The notes under the pieces are model-generated. The model saw nothing but the letters and a program-made list of their open reading frames with translations. It ran no database searches and had not been told where the DNA came from. A DNA stretch of 64,000 bases, taken from positions 144,413,501-144,477,500 of the forward strand of contig CM060831.1 of the NCBI GenBank assembly GCA_030762175.1, given 5' to 3'. Each line of letters starts with the position of its first letter. Positions within the stretch are counted from its first letter, which is position 1. Source of the stretch: Metallyticus violacea. Its lineage: Eukaryota > Arthropoda > Insecta > Mantodea > Metallyticidae. This document shows positions 1 through 12,985 of the stretch, piece by piece. The translations under genes and the position numbers were made by a program.

Positions 1-139
1 ATATATTTGTTTCTACTAATATTTTATTCCAAATTACAGGATGTAGCTGGTTTGTTATTTATTTTCCTAGGTCTGTCCCTTTTGGGTACCATCCAAAATA
101 ATTACATGAATGTACATCTCTATTTATTATCCATTCACT

Positions 140-352
140 GTGTTGATAAAGTAACCATACACAACTCGTAGATTCAAGGTCGTGGGTGCAAACCCGGTAT
201 TTTAGGGTGTAAAATTCTCAAGTATGGAGTCCTTCGAAAAAGGAAGAAGAGACTTCTGAACAAAATTTATCCGCCGTTCCGCACCCTGATTTGAATGGAA
301 CGCTGATGGCCATAGATATGTCAAAGAGGACTCTTAAATAAACCAGATAAAT
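140..352 (+). mobile_element. SINE1 copy (old, internally deleted)
   Basis: Degenerate member of the tRNA-derived SINE found intact at 49.6, 54.8 and 61.5 kb. It keeps the B-box-like stretch gggtgcaaacccgg, the middle block around 'aagtatgg..tccttcg' and the 3' block 'gaatggaacgctgatggcc', but lacks about 80 bases of the interior. No target duplication is visible, which fits an old insertion. Confidence 0.75.
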
Positions 353-631
353 AACTAATTATCAGCAATTATCTAAACATTTATTCACATATCAAAACCG
401 GCATAAATGATTTAAGGAGCATTTGTGTAAACAACACTGTTGTACAAATGATAAATAAATACACATTTGTATAAATTAAAATATATTTAAACTATTTAAA
501 TTATAATTACTTTCTTCGTTCATATTTTACATTTAAGTGAATATGCAGAAAACATTATGAAATATTTTACGCCAATCAGGAATGCTAGACTGGGATTTAC
601 AAGACTCCTTTTTCTTTTTGTTCACTTTGTT
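353..631. other. Spacer, no feature
   Basis: AT-rich sequence between two SINE1 copies. I see nothing coding or repeated here. Confidence 0.6.
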
Positions 632-882
632 CGTAAACCCAAGATGGCGGGTTTAATACCGGGGTGGATAATTGGGGGGGGGGGGGTGGCGTGAAAGTTC
701 TAAGTCCCTCAAAGGGAAGTAAAGCCATGGGTCCCATGTCGTAGATTTACGGCACGAAAAAGAACCTAAAGCCTGAGGGAAGAGGTGTATGAACAAAATT
801 TGTAGTCCGTTTCACGACGTCAATTGAATGGGACGCTGATGATCTGAGATATTAAAGACCTATATAAATAAACCAAGTCAGC
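632..882 (+). mobile_element. SINE1 copy (5'-truncated, with G-run)
   Basis: The copy starts inside the tRNA-like head at 'aaacccaagatggcgggtt' and runs through the conserved body ('gggaagtaaagcc', 'tttacggcacgaaaaag') to the 3' end 'aatgggacgctgatgatctgag' and an A-rich tail. A poly-G run near 675-687 expands the spacer after the head. The A box is missing, so the copy is a dead 5' truncation. Confidence 0.85.
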
Positions 883-2144
883 AACATTACACCGGAACAG
901 GTTGTTGAGGGCTCATTAGCACAGTACTGTTGGAGGAAAGTCATTGGATATTTCAAAACGATGGTTAGCACGTCAGAGGGAGCAGTTAGTAATTTATACA
1001 GGATATTTTAGTTATTGTATTTTGATTTGTGGTTAATAGCATCCGCTTCTAAGAGAAGGATGGATACCTTTAAATAAAGGTTGAGAAGCAATTATCAAAC
1101 GAGACAGGAATGTGTCAGCAAGCCATATTCTTCCCGCTCGTCGGAGCTAGCACTCCATTAGCATTTTGTTTACTAGGTATTGCTTGCAGGATATTGTAAT
1201 AAATCTTATTATGTGATGTGGTTAATTATGGGTGTATGCTTTAACAAAATTCCTATCTTAACCCTAAACCAAACGAGTACGTAATTTTAGTTAGTTAAAC
1301 TACTTAGGGCTTCATACTCATGTCAATGTAAAAGGGGTTATTCTCACTCAAAGGAACCAGGTTCGGACACTATTAAGCAGAGTATTGGCCTAAATAGATA
1401 ATTATAGGAAACTATAAAAATATGAGCATCCAGTTGACACTTCCTCTTGCATCGAGAAACAATCATGGTGTACTAATGCATAAATAACACCCAAAAAAAA
1501 AGAAGTTGTAACACTAAGCGAAACTAGGTTTGCAGCATTACAGAACGAGCGCCCCAAACATCCCAAGAGCTCCTGCATCACACCCTGCCGAACCAATCAT
1601 AGACCAGCTTTACTGGCGCAAAGCAATCTGAGTATAGAAATAGTGAAAACACCACCAGGGCACCAGTCCCTACTGACACACTTGATTGCATCATAAAGAT
1701 AATCACCAAATTTACAGTCGAAACTTCGGAAGTAAAAGAAATTCATTCAGACTACACGGCCTACAAACCCGGAAGATGAACTCCCACGGTTAGGAAGAAC
1801 AGGTGTATAAACTTGATCCTCTCTAGTTTTTCAACTCGTCATTCAAGAATCAATGCAATGTTATTAAACCTAAATCTAAAGATTCACATATGATTAAGTC
1901 TTTCACCAATATTCATTGAAATGTTTGCCTATGATATCTTGCTAGCACCAGTTACAGAATACGACATAGAAAGACATACTTAAATAATAGGGCCGCGAAA
2001 TTGTTCTAGAACAGTACCTGAATTAAAATTAACAATTAGTTAAATATATATATTTAAGTTTACCGCGCGCCGATAAGGATTATCGCCTTCCCAAAATCCT
2101 TAGATTATCGTAAATCAACAATGAACATATGAAGCCAAGATTAT
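883..2144. other. Unannotated spacer
   Basis: AT-rich sequence with only short chance open frames. I recognise no protein, RNA or repeat. Confidence 0.55.
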
Positions 2145-2848
2145 TGTATGATGTTCTGTAAAAAGGCGTGACTCACATTACGTTATGCTAGCGTTGCTAC
2201 AACAAAATGGAGCGAAGATTTTCGTTTGAACAGCGGAAAGTAATTTTGAAGTGGTATTGGACAAGTGAAAATGTTGTTGAAGTTCAAAGGCAATGGAGAT
2301 GTAAATACAGAACAGAACCGCCAACGCGAGTAACAATTGCACACATTCGAGACGTATTTGAGACTCGTGTATCGTATGCGATGTTCACAAGGGCAGATCT
2401 GGGAGATCTCGCACAGCAACAAGCCCCGTGCACTGGATCAAAGGCACTATCCAAGGCACTGGATAGGACGAAGAGGTCCAATTGAGTTTCCACCGTGTTC
2501 TAGGGATCTAACTCCGTTGGACTTCTACCTATGGGGAACTCTTAAGGATGTTGTATACCGTAGAAAACCAGCTACACTGACAACACTTCGGGAAGAAATT
2601 GAAACGACATGTGCCGCAATCGCTGAGGACACTTTCACAAACGTTGAGGACACTTTCACAAACGTTGCTGAATCAGTAGTTCAACGTACTCAGAAGTGTA
2701 TCGACGCCGATGTGGGCATTTTGAGCAACTGCTGTAACTGTACAGGTCTAAGATGATTAGTGCTCATCATTTTCTGTTTGTATGAGTTCAGTTTTGTTAT
2801 GTTAACACAGTTTTTTCTTTGCTTGAAGGGTGTATACATTTTTGCACC
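2145..2848 (+). mobile_element. DUF4817-type Tc/mariner-superfamily element, copy A (deleted)
   Basis: The reading from 2207 begins MERRFSFEQRKVILKWYW, the helix-turn-helix start typical of insect DUF4817-domain transposases. After about 50 codons the frame shifts. A block similar to GRSRTATSP is then joined by a large deletion to the C-terminal part: WIGRRGPIEFPPCSRDLTPL followed by DFYLWGTLKDVVYRRKP. The deletion removes most of the catalytic core, including the first two acidic residues. Near the end a 21-bp unit is tandemly duplicated, doubling EDTFTNV. The right end carries gtgtatacatttttgcacc, the inverse of the left end of copy B at 44.15 kb. The left inverted repeat is missing. It is clearly dead and was mobile only if supplied with transposase in trans. 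Confidence 0.85.
2625..2666 (+). repeat. 21-bp tandem duplication inside copy A
   Basis: The unit gaggacactttcacaaacgtt occurs twice head to tail. It keeps the reading frame and repeats seven residues of the transposase tail. Confidence 0.95.
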
Positions 2849-3599
2849 TTCTGTATTTTAGACTACTTTTTTCTTAATTGAAATTTTATTTATAAACATT
2901 TTATACTAATTTTGCTTATAGAAAGTTCTAATGAGTGCATGTAATCCTTGAGATTTAGTGTCAAAATTGTGAAAATCGTGTGGTAAGCTAATTAGTGCTG
3001 GTAATCAAAGAGGGTTCGAAAGTAGGCTTATTAGATTCCGTCCTCTTTAAGCTGGAGAAACCGTTTGTGGCACCCCTGTAAGAGCGGAACTTGAGCGACG
3101 GACTATGGGAATAATATCACCCTTCGATCGGGCTGCGCTGCCCATAAAGGGTTTTCCTGAAGGATACTTTAGAGCAGGGTAATGAAGAAGACCATCATAA
3201 CTAAGACGCTCGTAGTACATCACAGGTACGACCATGAATCGATACACAACATGGCGGTTTGGCAAGTGAGGTAGCGTGTTAGCCATAACAGACCCGCAGA
3301 ATGATCAACTGTACCAGTGCTAGCATTACTCTCTCCTGTCAGGGTAAATCATATATTGATAAATTAAAGGCTATGAAAGATAATATGGTTCTAAAATTGA
3401 AATGGACATAATACATGGCGTTTCGGAAAAATGCAGTTTCTTGGGAGGAGGTTATGATAGGCAATGGCGCTCATGCGTTGTTACAGTCGGCATTGCACGA
3501 TATACAGTCGGTAATGCAGTAAGTGCGTATAAGAAATTAAAGGCGGAAGAAAGTATGCATTGAATGCGTTCAAAATGAGTTTCGAACGAACACAAGACG
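2849..3599. other. Spacer with GC-richer patch
   Basis: The 3,030-3,330 part is GC-richer than its surroundings and holds a 79-codon minus-strand open frame (3047-3286, starting MANTLPHLPNRHVVYRF). I recognise no family, and its coding status is unproven. A short poly-G run lies at about 3612. Confidence 0.4.
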
Positions 3600-4620
3600 G
3601 ATTCCAAACAATGGGGGGGGGGGGTATAAAAACGGCTTTTAAATACATTTACATTTCATAGGATTTCACAAGAAGTGTTGGGAATGTCCAACATTGACTT
3701 GGGTGCACAATTCAAATCGCCGAAATCGTTGGTTGAAAATTGAGGAATATTTCGCTTCTTGATTTCCGGCAGCAACGACAATGCCTACTATTAGGTCGCT
3801 TGAATGCCTACAGGAGAATCCGCACGTGCCCACACAAATGAAAAGTTCACTGGCTTGAGCTCAGATGACAGTGGTGGCCAAGGAACTGGCCCACCACGAC
3901 CAATCCAACGCGCTCGTTCAAGCATGCTTGTACTTCATAATGGAAATCGGTAGGTGTCCCATTATTTTGAAACTACATTTTCCTCCTGCCATGAAGTAAG
4001 ATCTCTTCAAGCAAATCCGACAAAACCTCCCGGAGAAAAATGAGGTGGGACTGATCAGTGAAGATATGAGGAAGAACTTAAGGTCCCACCAACACGTTGT
4101 GAACCATGCCAGCCCAAACAGCTGCAAAACTCCATTGAAAACTGTGAATCAAGAATGCCTACTTCGACTGTTGTAGATCCTTCCTGAGTAAACCACCAGG
4201 CCAGGGCACAAAAATTGGAAGGTTTATCTCGTACCTGTGTTCCAAAAACATCAGTGACTGCACATGCTTGCGCTTGTAGCTCGTCCCTATGCCAAAACCT
4301 CCAAACATTTGCCGGACTAACATGAAGGTAATGGGCACAGGAAAATACTCTTGTTGTTATAGTCAATTTTTCAATCACTTTCTTCTCCAAAGCAGGGGTG
4401 CACTTAAATATTGCTGACTATGTGCATGAACATTGTCTTCAAATGTGCCCCTTTCCCGCAAATTAACAACTATAGCTGCAAATGTTTGCGAATTTAGAAG
4501 TTGTCTTTTGGGATGCCGCTATGGGTGCAAATGTGTGACCCAGCTATTCTTCCTGCAGTGCAGGGAATCGAATTGACAATTTCATTCCACTTGAACCGTT
4601 CCATGACTAGTGTTACTCTA
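3600..4620 (-). pseudogene. Tc-like (DUF4817-type) transposase pseudogene
   Basis: The reading on the minus strand needs several frame changes but follows a familiar insect transposase from N to C terminus. A start near 4603 (MERFKWNEIV) is followed by a helix-turn-helix-like stretch (TPALEKKVIEKL, then HYLHVSPANVWRFWHRDELQ). Next come VWAGMVHNVLVGP, then HLIFLREVLSDLLEE, the second catalytic block reading QNNGTPTDFHYEVQACLNER where QQDGAPPHF is usual, and a tail like IVVAAGNQEAKYSSIFNQRF. The first catalytic block (FTDEA in relatives) reads FTQEG here. Both acidic residues are therefore replaced, and stops are common. No clean inverted repeats were identified. It is an ancient, inactive copy. 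Confidence 0.75.
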
Positions 4621-6075
4621 CCTACATGATTTAGACAAATGAAATACTACCAAACAACGCATTGTAACGATAAATATAACATGTTACACCCAATAATAGA
4701 AAAAAATGTCTCCCCCCAGATTTAAAGTGTCGATCGGAGAGCTTCGGAGACACTCGTAAACGCTATATTCACAACGCGCATGCATGCACTGGCACACTGC
4801 TGTGGGCGCTTTGCCTGAAAACGTAATAATCACAATCATAAACATCTGGAAAGAGAACATTGAGGTAGAGCAGGATGACGGGGCGGTTTAGAAGGCATTG
4901 CTCTTCTGCTTAAGCTCCTGGGTTCATATCCCACACAACATTTTTTTTATTATTTGTTTTATAAGTGTATACGAGGAACATTATGTTGCCTTGATATCAT
5001 ATTATATTTTAACGTATCGTTTGAGTTTTATGGCATTACCTATGCACACAAAAACGTAATCACAAACTAAGGTATTATTTACAATAAATATACGAACATA
5101 AATTGCAAACACGTAGAAATATAAATACAAATTAATATCGCATGTATAAATCCTCAGCAAGTATAACTAACGGGGCATAAATGATATCAGCTTTCTACTG
5201 AAGTTGGATGAAAGTACACGGGATGCATTTGCATCACATTAATTTTAACAAATACTGTAGGAAATATTATAATATTCATTATAGTGACTAACGTTAAAGC
5301 TTGCTGTGTATGATAAACAATATTACGAAACTAATTTATTACAAATATTTATTAAATAAAAAGGTTTCTTGCAAGGAGGCAAACCCGTGCTCTTAACCAC
5401 GGCATCACTGCACACTCTGCAACAGAGCTAACGGAATACCCACACTAGGCAGCGTCTTTAGTGCAAGTCATAAAACACAACTGCTGCAGTGGCTATACAG
5501 CTTTGCTGGACACCTTGTGAATCACGCGCTGTAACGAGTAGGGCTTAGAAAAAGTTTGCATTCAAGAGATTATTCATTTATTTTGTCAAAAGGTGTACTT
5601 ACTCAAGAAATTATGATACATAAATGAATTGTTTTACCATATAATCCTTTGACGATATTTATATGTTCGAAAGAGTACGTTTAAACTGAAAAAAACAACT
5701 GTTGCATGGAATAACCATGCCACACCACTAAATGGACAATCAGGCGATCAAATGTAGTGTTTGGTATTTGGCGTGTGCAAAAAGTAGCGGACATATGACG
5801 GATTATGTGATGCCACATAGCAACGTAATAACTAGAGCCAAGTTCAGGCATTTATTTTGATTAAAATTGATAGGTAAAAGGCACTTAAATAGTGAAATAG
5901 GCAGTGATATAAATAAGAGAGGCATTATTAAAAATGAAAAAAGAGAGTAATATCCCCCATTATTAATGAAAATAGATATTTATGATACTTAATAAATTCT
6001 TCATCACACAATTAAAGTACTTAAGCTTACTTTTCTTGGTTACAAGCAACAACATTATTTTTTCAGGGTATCAAA
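4621..6075. other. Unannotated AT-rich spacer
   Basis: No coding or repeat homology recognised. Two weak tRNA-like patches (around 4880-4940 on the plus strand and 5370-5420 on the minus strand) have a B-box-like core but no clover-leaf, and I do not call them genes. Confidence 0.5.
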
Positions 6076-6405
6076 GATGTGCAGTGGTTCTGGTCGAGTT
6101 CATTTTCTGTTTATGCGTTTATAGGGGAATCAGGTTAATATCTCTCTTACTTCCGTACTGAACACATTGTAGGAACGGTTTACTACAGTTTTACCGCTCT
6201 CATCTTTCTCGCTTGAAATTGTTTGTTACATTTATGCAGCTCAGAAGTTATCTCCACCTCAAAATTCCTAGAATTGTTTCACGCAGACCGATATGTCATT
6301 CGTCAGGACTCTTCAAAACTACAGTACTTCCTTCATTCTCCAATTCCTGGTATTCGTATACCCGAGGTAACCTTGCGTTCCTTTCCCCAATGAAGGTTGT
6401 GCTAT
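6076..6405 (+). repeat. RepA copy 1 (unknown dispersed repeat, possibly coding)
   Basis: About 330 bp that recurs in inverse orientation at 50.69-51.01 kb with roughly four bases in five identical by eye. The best-conserved core is ttcattttctgtttatgcgt. In the second copy the matching strand is an uninterrupted 95-codon frame. Here the same frame has a TAA after ...GESG and a one-base deletion, and it then recovers as VCYIYAAQKLSPPQ. The protein family is unknown to me. It could be an unrecognised transposon protein or a duplicated host exon. Confidence 0.7.
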
Positions 6406-7676
6406 TTAAAGACCTTAAGTGAATGGATCGAGGAGAAAATTTTGACTTCCTGAAAACAATTAAATGTACAACAGATGGTCAATAAATATTTTTGGGCAAT
6501 GAATTTGCCATTTAATTTTATAACTTTTTTCACTTCGATATATTAAACTCTTTATGAGATTTTTAAAATTAATAAATAATCACTGAAAAAATGCATAAAG
6601 ATCCAAAACAAAAGGTTTTAAACTTAAAAAAAAAAAGGCAAAATAAAAACTGGCCCTACCGACCATAAACGTACGGAAACATGTCAATTTTTATTTAACT
6701 CTTAAATATATCCACCAACCTTTGACCTAACTTCCGGGCTCTGGTAATAATGCTTGGGAGGTCCAGTTCCATAACTTTTAATTGTTGTTTAGATCCACTC
6801 TATAATTCCACAAAAAACTGCACTTCAATCTGATCTCTTTTCTTTTCAGATCTCAAAACAATCACACTTTTATAAAATGCATCTCCATTTTCAAAAAAAA
6901 AAAAAAAATAACAAATACCAGATATATGCCATATCTTAACAGCAACTTTTGTTATAACACAAATACGGAAACAAAGCTTGTTCTTGTAACATAAAATGTG
7001 ATTGGGGTGATCTTGGTGATTAGCTGTGAACGTATGCCAAAAATAACACCCGGTAATGGAATACTCTGAAATCCCTAATGCTTCATGGCCCATAAATCAT
7101 CACATGTGTATGCGTTGAATTGATTTGTGAAAATTCTGAAATTGTATTATATGCCATTGTGCATTATTGTAATTGAAGAATTGTAAAAGAAATTTTCTGC
7201 AATACGTTAGCTAGAAAACACTGAAAAAAGTGCAGGTTCAACGAGCCATACGCCACTGAGCGACCTCTTCAGGAACCCTATCCCATTCACTACACGCAAG
7301 ATGGTTTCCCAATACCTTCTAATTTATGTACCTCTCACTGTTCGGAGTTTATGAATACAGCTAAGTGCAAACGGCAACAAGATACAAAATTCATCGCCTT
7401 CGCTGCTGTTTATGAGGTAAGGCTTATAAAACGTGTGGAACAATACAACTCTCCACCCCCCTAAGCTAGAAAGGGTTTATGGCATCATCATAGCGCTAAC
7501 ATTTGTCGATAACAGCAGCAACGTGTTCTTTCGGGCAAGCTTTGGAGGAAGGGTCACTCAGATAAATGCATTGTTTCGTCAATTCTTACACAAAGAAATG
7601 AAAGAAAAGAGAGCAAAAAATATGACTACAAGGGCAAAAGAAACATGTTGCTTTCTATATAACAGAAGCATTCAGA
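6406..7676. other. Unannotated AT-rich spacer
   Basis: Only short chance frames, one A-run near 6894-6908 and no recognised element. Confidence 0.55.
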
Positions 7677-8927
7677 TATGATAAAGACAAAAACTATACT
7701 TCACTTTTCAATATAATTACCTTTTATTGAAACACAATTCTAACAACTTTCAATTAACATTTCAATCCCCCCCCCCCCCCCGAAATAGCCAGAAGTGTTG
7801 TTTGCCAAATCACTTCTTCGTCACACTTAAATTTCCTTCCACGAAGGTCCTTCTTGAGATTTGAGAAGAGGAAATAGTCACTCCGAGCTATATCTGGGTT
7901 GTAAGGTGGATGGTAGCTCTCCTTGAAGCCACCTTTCTTCACAACTTCCTTTGCTACAAAAGCTGTGTTCACAGACGCGTTGTTGTGAAAAAGGCCCATA
8001 CCACCACACAGTTTGTCCCTTTGTTGGAAGCACGTAGTCTGTGCAGTAGGCCAGCATAGTACTCCCCATTTACTGTACTATTCCTCTCATTGAAGTCAAT
8101 GAACAGTATTCCTTCACAGTCCTAAAATATTGTGCCCATGATCTTCTTGGTTGACTGAGTGACCTTGGCCTTTAGAGGAAGGGCTTGCCAGGTTTACGCC
8201 ACTCCATTGATTCTCTTTTGGACAAGAGATCATAGTAGAGGACCATATCTTCATCTACTGAAACAATAGTTTCCAGAATTTCTCTCACGTTGCCATGGCA
8301 GAGCTCCAAAAATGTCTGACAACAGATGACTCGTTACTGCTTTTAGACTGAGGAAAGAAGTCTAGGCACCCATCTTGATTAACCTTATTCATGTTTAAAT
8401 GTTCATGAATAATTCGAAGCATTGTTGTTCTACAAAGGCTTACAATCTTACAGTTATTTTTGCAGCTTTGAGCCGTCGGTCTTGCATAATTTCTCCTTCC
8501 ACAAGAGCGATGTTTTCAGGTGTGAGCACCTCCAAGACGTACACGCTCTTCTCTTCAATGTTTTCTAGACCCATTAGAAAAAGTTTGGTCTTTTTTTTTT
8601 ACGGCAAATACACCGTCCAATCACTGTTTAATTTCATTTGGAGTAAGGGCTTCTTTTATGAAGAACTTCATAACAGTTCGATACTCCATTTTGAACATGT
8701 CAAAATAATCTCTATTTTGAACATGTCATAATCTTCTCCATTTTGAAAATGTCACAATCTTCTACAAATGGCCTTCTTTATGCAACTATATCTGAACAAC
8801 TGAACACAGTGGAGCTGAAGCTACAGCTGAAAGTATTTATTTAACAGATAAGGTATGGCACCAGATAAGGGTTTTGTGAAGGTGATAATACTTATCGGCC
8901 GGAAAAAATTATGGACCTAATCTCGTA
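7677..8927 (-). mobile_element. mariner A copy 1 (DD34D transposase pseudogene)
   Basis: A nearly full-length mariner-family element read on the minus strand. The right inverted repeat (8898-8926, core ggccggaaaaaattatggacc) is the inverse of the left end of copy 2 at 37.54 kb. Translation in several frames gives a helix-turn-helix region, a first catalytic block TIVSVDEDMVLYYD with its Asp intact, the SKRESMEW stretch, a second block LFHNNASVN where HDNAP is expected, and the third block ARSDYFLFSNLKKDLRGRKF with its Asp. The second catalytic Asp is Asn, and frameshifts are present. The 3' end of the element (left side here) is missing about 45 bp, including its inverted repeat, and a C-run replaces part of the coding end. 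Confidence 0.9.
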
Positions 8928-10851
8928 GCAATTTAGTTTGATTGGGGCTTTGTCAGCCAGTAGTTGTGCGTATGTGCGTTACTTTCATTGTGTACATTAT
9001 GTACTTGATTGTTCTCTGAACTGAGGTGTTATTACTGAAGAAAAGTTAAATGAAATACTGGAATTTCATATGTAGATATCGGCAATGATTTGCCGCCGAG
9101 GGACACCATTTTAAAATATCTTGTAACATAAGGTTAATGCTTACTATCAGTTTTAAATACAATTAAACACACCAGACAACCAAGCTCAAGCAGCCCATAA
9201 TTTCACTGTATAATGCTCGTATTAGTAAAAAACACATTGCATCTTCATCAAAGTATTATATAATCTGAATCGGAATTAACCGAACTTAATTACACTGAAA
9301 GGAAAATAAAAAAGAGTGGATCACTTTTGTTTATTGTGCTTACTGCAAAGTTTTCATTCTCACTTTTTTTCAAAATGCAACAAAAATAACTCTTCTTCAT
9401 TGAGTTCTTTATTAACAGATAATGACGATTCTGGTTGTTGATGCCTCTTAATATTATGAAAGCTACTCTTGAGGATAAACACTCCCTCCTTCCATCACCT
9501 GGAGATCCGTTCACTTCCATCTGTGGACTAATTTAATCGAATTTCATCTGTAAAAATAAATTTACTTTATTGTTCTGTAATCCAATGCCCATAATGACTT
9601 GCAAAATTTAATCGAGCTGCTAGATGTTTTAGTATGAGCATCGGCCCCGTTTCGGGATATCTCTACTTCATATCGATATCCTCTAGACTTGAGCTAACTC
9701 TTCTCTTACTTACATAGACATCGAGGATTTTTAAAGGTTGTTTCTAGCCTGAATTACACTAGTCCGGCGGTTCTGTAGAACCTCGAGAATTAGGAAACGT
9801 ATCCATCCCCAAAAGCCCGCCTTTTAGAGTTAGATCCTAAGAACTGCGGTTTCGAATACGTTGGACTGAACGTTGAACAAGTCCACAAGAAGCCCCGAGG
9901 ACACTTGCAACATAACTTAAACTTCTTTCATCTTCCAAGACTTTACAGCCTCATAAAACTCTTGACAAACAGTTAATGTTTGTACTGTTTTTAATTCTTA
10001 AAGCTTTGAAGGGGAAGTAGTGAGATAAAATTCATTATTCGCAACAATGTGGCTGCAGTTTATTGAAGAACTGTTCACAATACTCCTATCCAAAAGAAAG
10101 TTTTTATTTTCTTATTTTCTTACAGTAAAGTTTTGAATGTGACTGTAGCTTGGTTTATTATTAATGTGCTCCATATTAGGGACGTTTTCTTAAGGAATTC
10201 TCACTTCATATTTTGGTTATATGGGGAAGATTTGAAACAAAAGGTTATGTTTGTTGTTAACTTTTGTTAACAAAGTTTATAACTATAGCCCTTAATATGA
10301 TAGCTTTAAAATTGACTTATTTTGATATTTTAATGATAGTTTAATTATGTTTATGTATAAAAGTATTAAAATAAAACTTACCGCTTAAACAATGCTGAAA
10401 ACTGAGTGCTGTCTTACCTGCAAAGAACAGAAAACAAATGTTTAAATATTCAGCCTTATTACATAGAAAGATAACTTTTCACTACTTTTTTTTTCATTTT
10501 GATGAATATTGTGTTTCAAATCTTGAATACTTATATGAAATATAAACCGTTTTTTTTTAAACTTATAATATGCAATAGTAATTAAAATGCATATATTTCA
10601 TCAGATATCATATATTTTTTTTTTGCCTTTAGTATTAAATTTTAAGATATATATAATTATATTTCGAAAAGTATTTACAACTGAATGTTGAAATTTTGTG
10701 GGGATATTTTTATAAAGTAAATTTTCATTTATAGACTATTATTATGAAGTATATACAACAAATACACATATTTTTACAGAAGTAATTATTTTTAATTTGG
10801 TGCATCTTTAGTAGCAAAAAAGGAATATTTTATTGACAAAATTAATTAGAG
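8928..10851. other. Unannotated AT-rich spacer
   Basis: Very AT-rich, with no coding or repeat signal that I can support. Confidence 0.55.
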
Positions 10852-10901
10852 AACAATAACAATAATAATAATAATAATAATATTTATTATTATTATTATT
10901 C
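10852..10901. repeat. Self-complementary (AAT)n/(ATT)n tract
   Basis: About nine AAT-type units switch directly to ATT-type units, making a perfect-palindrome-like trinucleotide tract able to fold back on itself. Confidence 0.95.
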
Positions 10902-12985
10902 ACTTTAGGGATTATTACATTTAGAGCAAATAGTGAAATAATAAAACGGGTAACATTATAAACATTTTAAATCCTTATAGCCAAACTGATGGTAGGAAAT
11001 TTAATAATAATTCTCACATATTATTTATTAATATTATGAAGCTTTTCAATCCGAATTTATACTTCGTATCTTAAAATATTCCTATAAAATATCTATTATA
11101 AGGCTATATAAATAATAATCAATTAATCATTAAAAATTATTTTAAGCCGCAGTGTAAAAATAAATAAATTTATTTTGATAGTTTCTAGATTCATTACAAG
11201 ACCCATAATATTTCCCTAGTACTCATTGCCATTTTTCCTCTTTAATTGGTTCAGGATAGATTTTTTTAACTAAACCAACCGTATTATTTTTATTAATTTT
11301 ATAATTAAGCTTTATTATTTTGTAATAAACTGTAATGAGATATGAATTACGAATTTCCTAATGTTGGAATCAAAGTAGATTTGTGACCATTAGAGTGATT
11401 TACCAGCCCCTATCAATTTATATTTATGAAAAGGAGGCGAGCGTAGGCCGTCAGACCATAGCGAGCCGCAGCAAACCACTGGATCCATCGGTTTTTAATA
11501 TTTACCGGAGGTTATCGTTAAGTTTAGAGTATATACATATATACATTGTATAAATATACACAAATTAATTTCGAATTCCAATAAGACAAGACATGGTAAA
11601 AAGTGAAACCCTCAGTTTTTTTTAATAAGGAACAACATATTGCACCCAGAAAGTTAGGTTACACTGCCTTAAAAATACATGCAACGTTTGCACTGTTATA
11701 TTTCAGTTGTTCTCATGATCCTGGGTAAACTCAGTTCCAGACCTCCTTAATTCAGAAAAATTCTTAAGTAGGTTCTGAAAGTCGAGCCTGAGTCTCCCGG
11801 CCATAAGTTAGCAACGTTAACCAGGGAGGTTGTCATTTAGATAAGTAAAATAAGTGTTCTAGAGTAAAAATATAGAAATTGTTTCAAAATATCTTAGATA
11901 ACTTTTTGATTGACAATTATAATACTGTACTAGCCTAACAGAACTGCCTGTATAAAAACACTTTTTATTCTCTTAAAGAAGCGATTAGCCAAAAACAGAA
12001 GAAAAACAAAGCAAAGTGAATCAAGGACAAAGTAACGTTTCGTTTTTCTATATTCAGGTAAAAATTAAACCATTGTTCACACATTCGACTTGTAACTGCG
12101 GTTACTAAATGGTTAATGGTTAATTGAGTGGCCACGCTATTTCCTTTTTATTATTTAATTCTATCCATTAATTAAGTTGTGTTATATTTTAAATATATAT
12201 GCTTGTATTACATCTAATATTATCAAATCACTGAGACCACGTACGGTTCATTGGACCTATGGTCTGTTGAAACTTCTTGTAACGTTGCAACAGCAATTAC
12301 TACCACTACCAAATGATTAAAAGGAGAGTTTTGCTATGTTTATTCAAAAAGGGGTATGTAGCCAAAGTTATCACGAACTGCGAATTAGAAAAAATTGAAA
12401 CAATGAACTTTTAGTGTGCTGCCAACATTGCAAGAATTAAGTAAGTTTGGAAGTCTAAGAAAGTCTTTTGTGAAAGAAAAGGCGGGCTGCCACTCTTCTG
12501 AAGAACAAGTTGAGGAGTTTGAGGAACATTCCCTCACTGCCACAGTATATTAAAGAACCCTTGAAACATCTCTCAGCCGACAGTTCCTTTTAAAATGACC
12601 AATATTCATGGCAGACGCAGCGTCAGTTCTTCTCAAGTCTTAAGACCTGCAGATAATGAAATTTCCTTCAAGCTTGCATCACTCCCAAGTCCCCTGTGAA
12701 GAATATATCCAGTTCAATTAACTACACAACAGATTATATTCAGAGCGGACCCTCGCCTTGTTTTTCTACCGAAATTAACTTCAGCATTTATTAACAGCAA
12801 ACTTCCGCACGCAAGTCCTCTCGGCTTTCAGATGTGCAGGCACTCCAAACAAGATCGTTTACCAACATCTTTCTTTCTATTCCTGTAACCAACCTCTTTC
12901 GTTCAGGAGCTTCCTTTGTTCTCAAGTCGTTTTTAATACTCAATAAACAACAATTATACTTTTACAGGCATATTTTGTTAGCTTA
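10902..12985. other. Unannotated AT-rich spacer
   Basis: No recognised gene or element in about 2 kb. The 12.4-12.95 kb part is less AT-rich but has no long frame. Confidence 0.55.

Noticed and set aside
3047..3286. 79-codon minus-strand ORF in a GC-richer patch
   Set aside because: No recognisable domain and no second copy. It could be real, but nothing beyond length supports it.
4880..4945. tRNA-like sequence with B-box core ggttcatatcc
   Set aside because: No acceptor stem or clover-leaf can be drawn. Probably a decayed tRNA-derived repeat or chance.
5370..5425. Minus-strand tRNA-like patch (gtggttaagagc, cgggtttgcctcc)
   Set aside because: Only an A-box-like core is visible, and no folding or second copy supports it.
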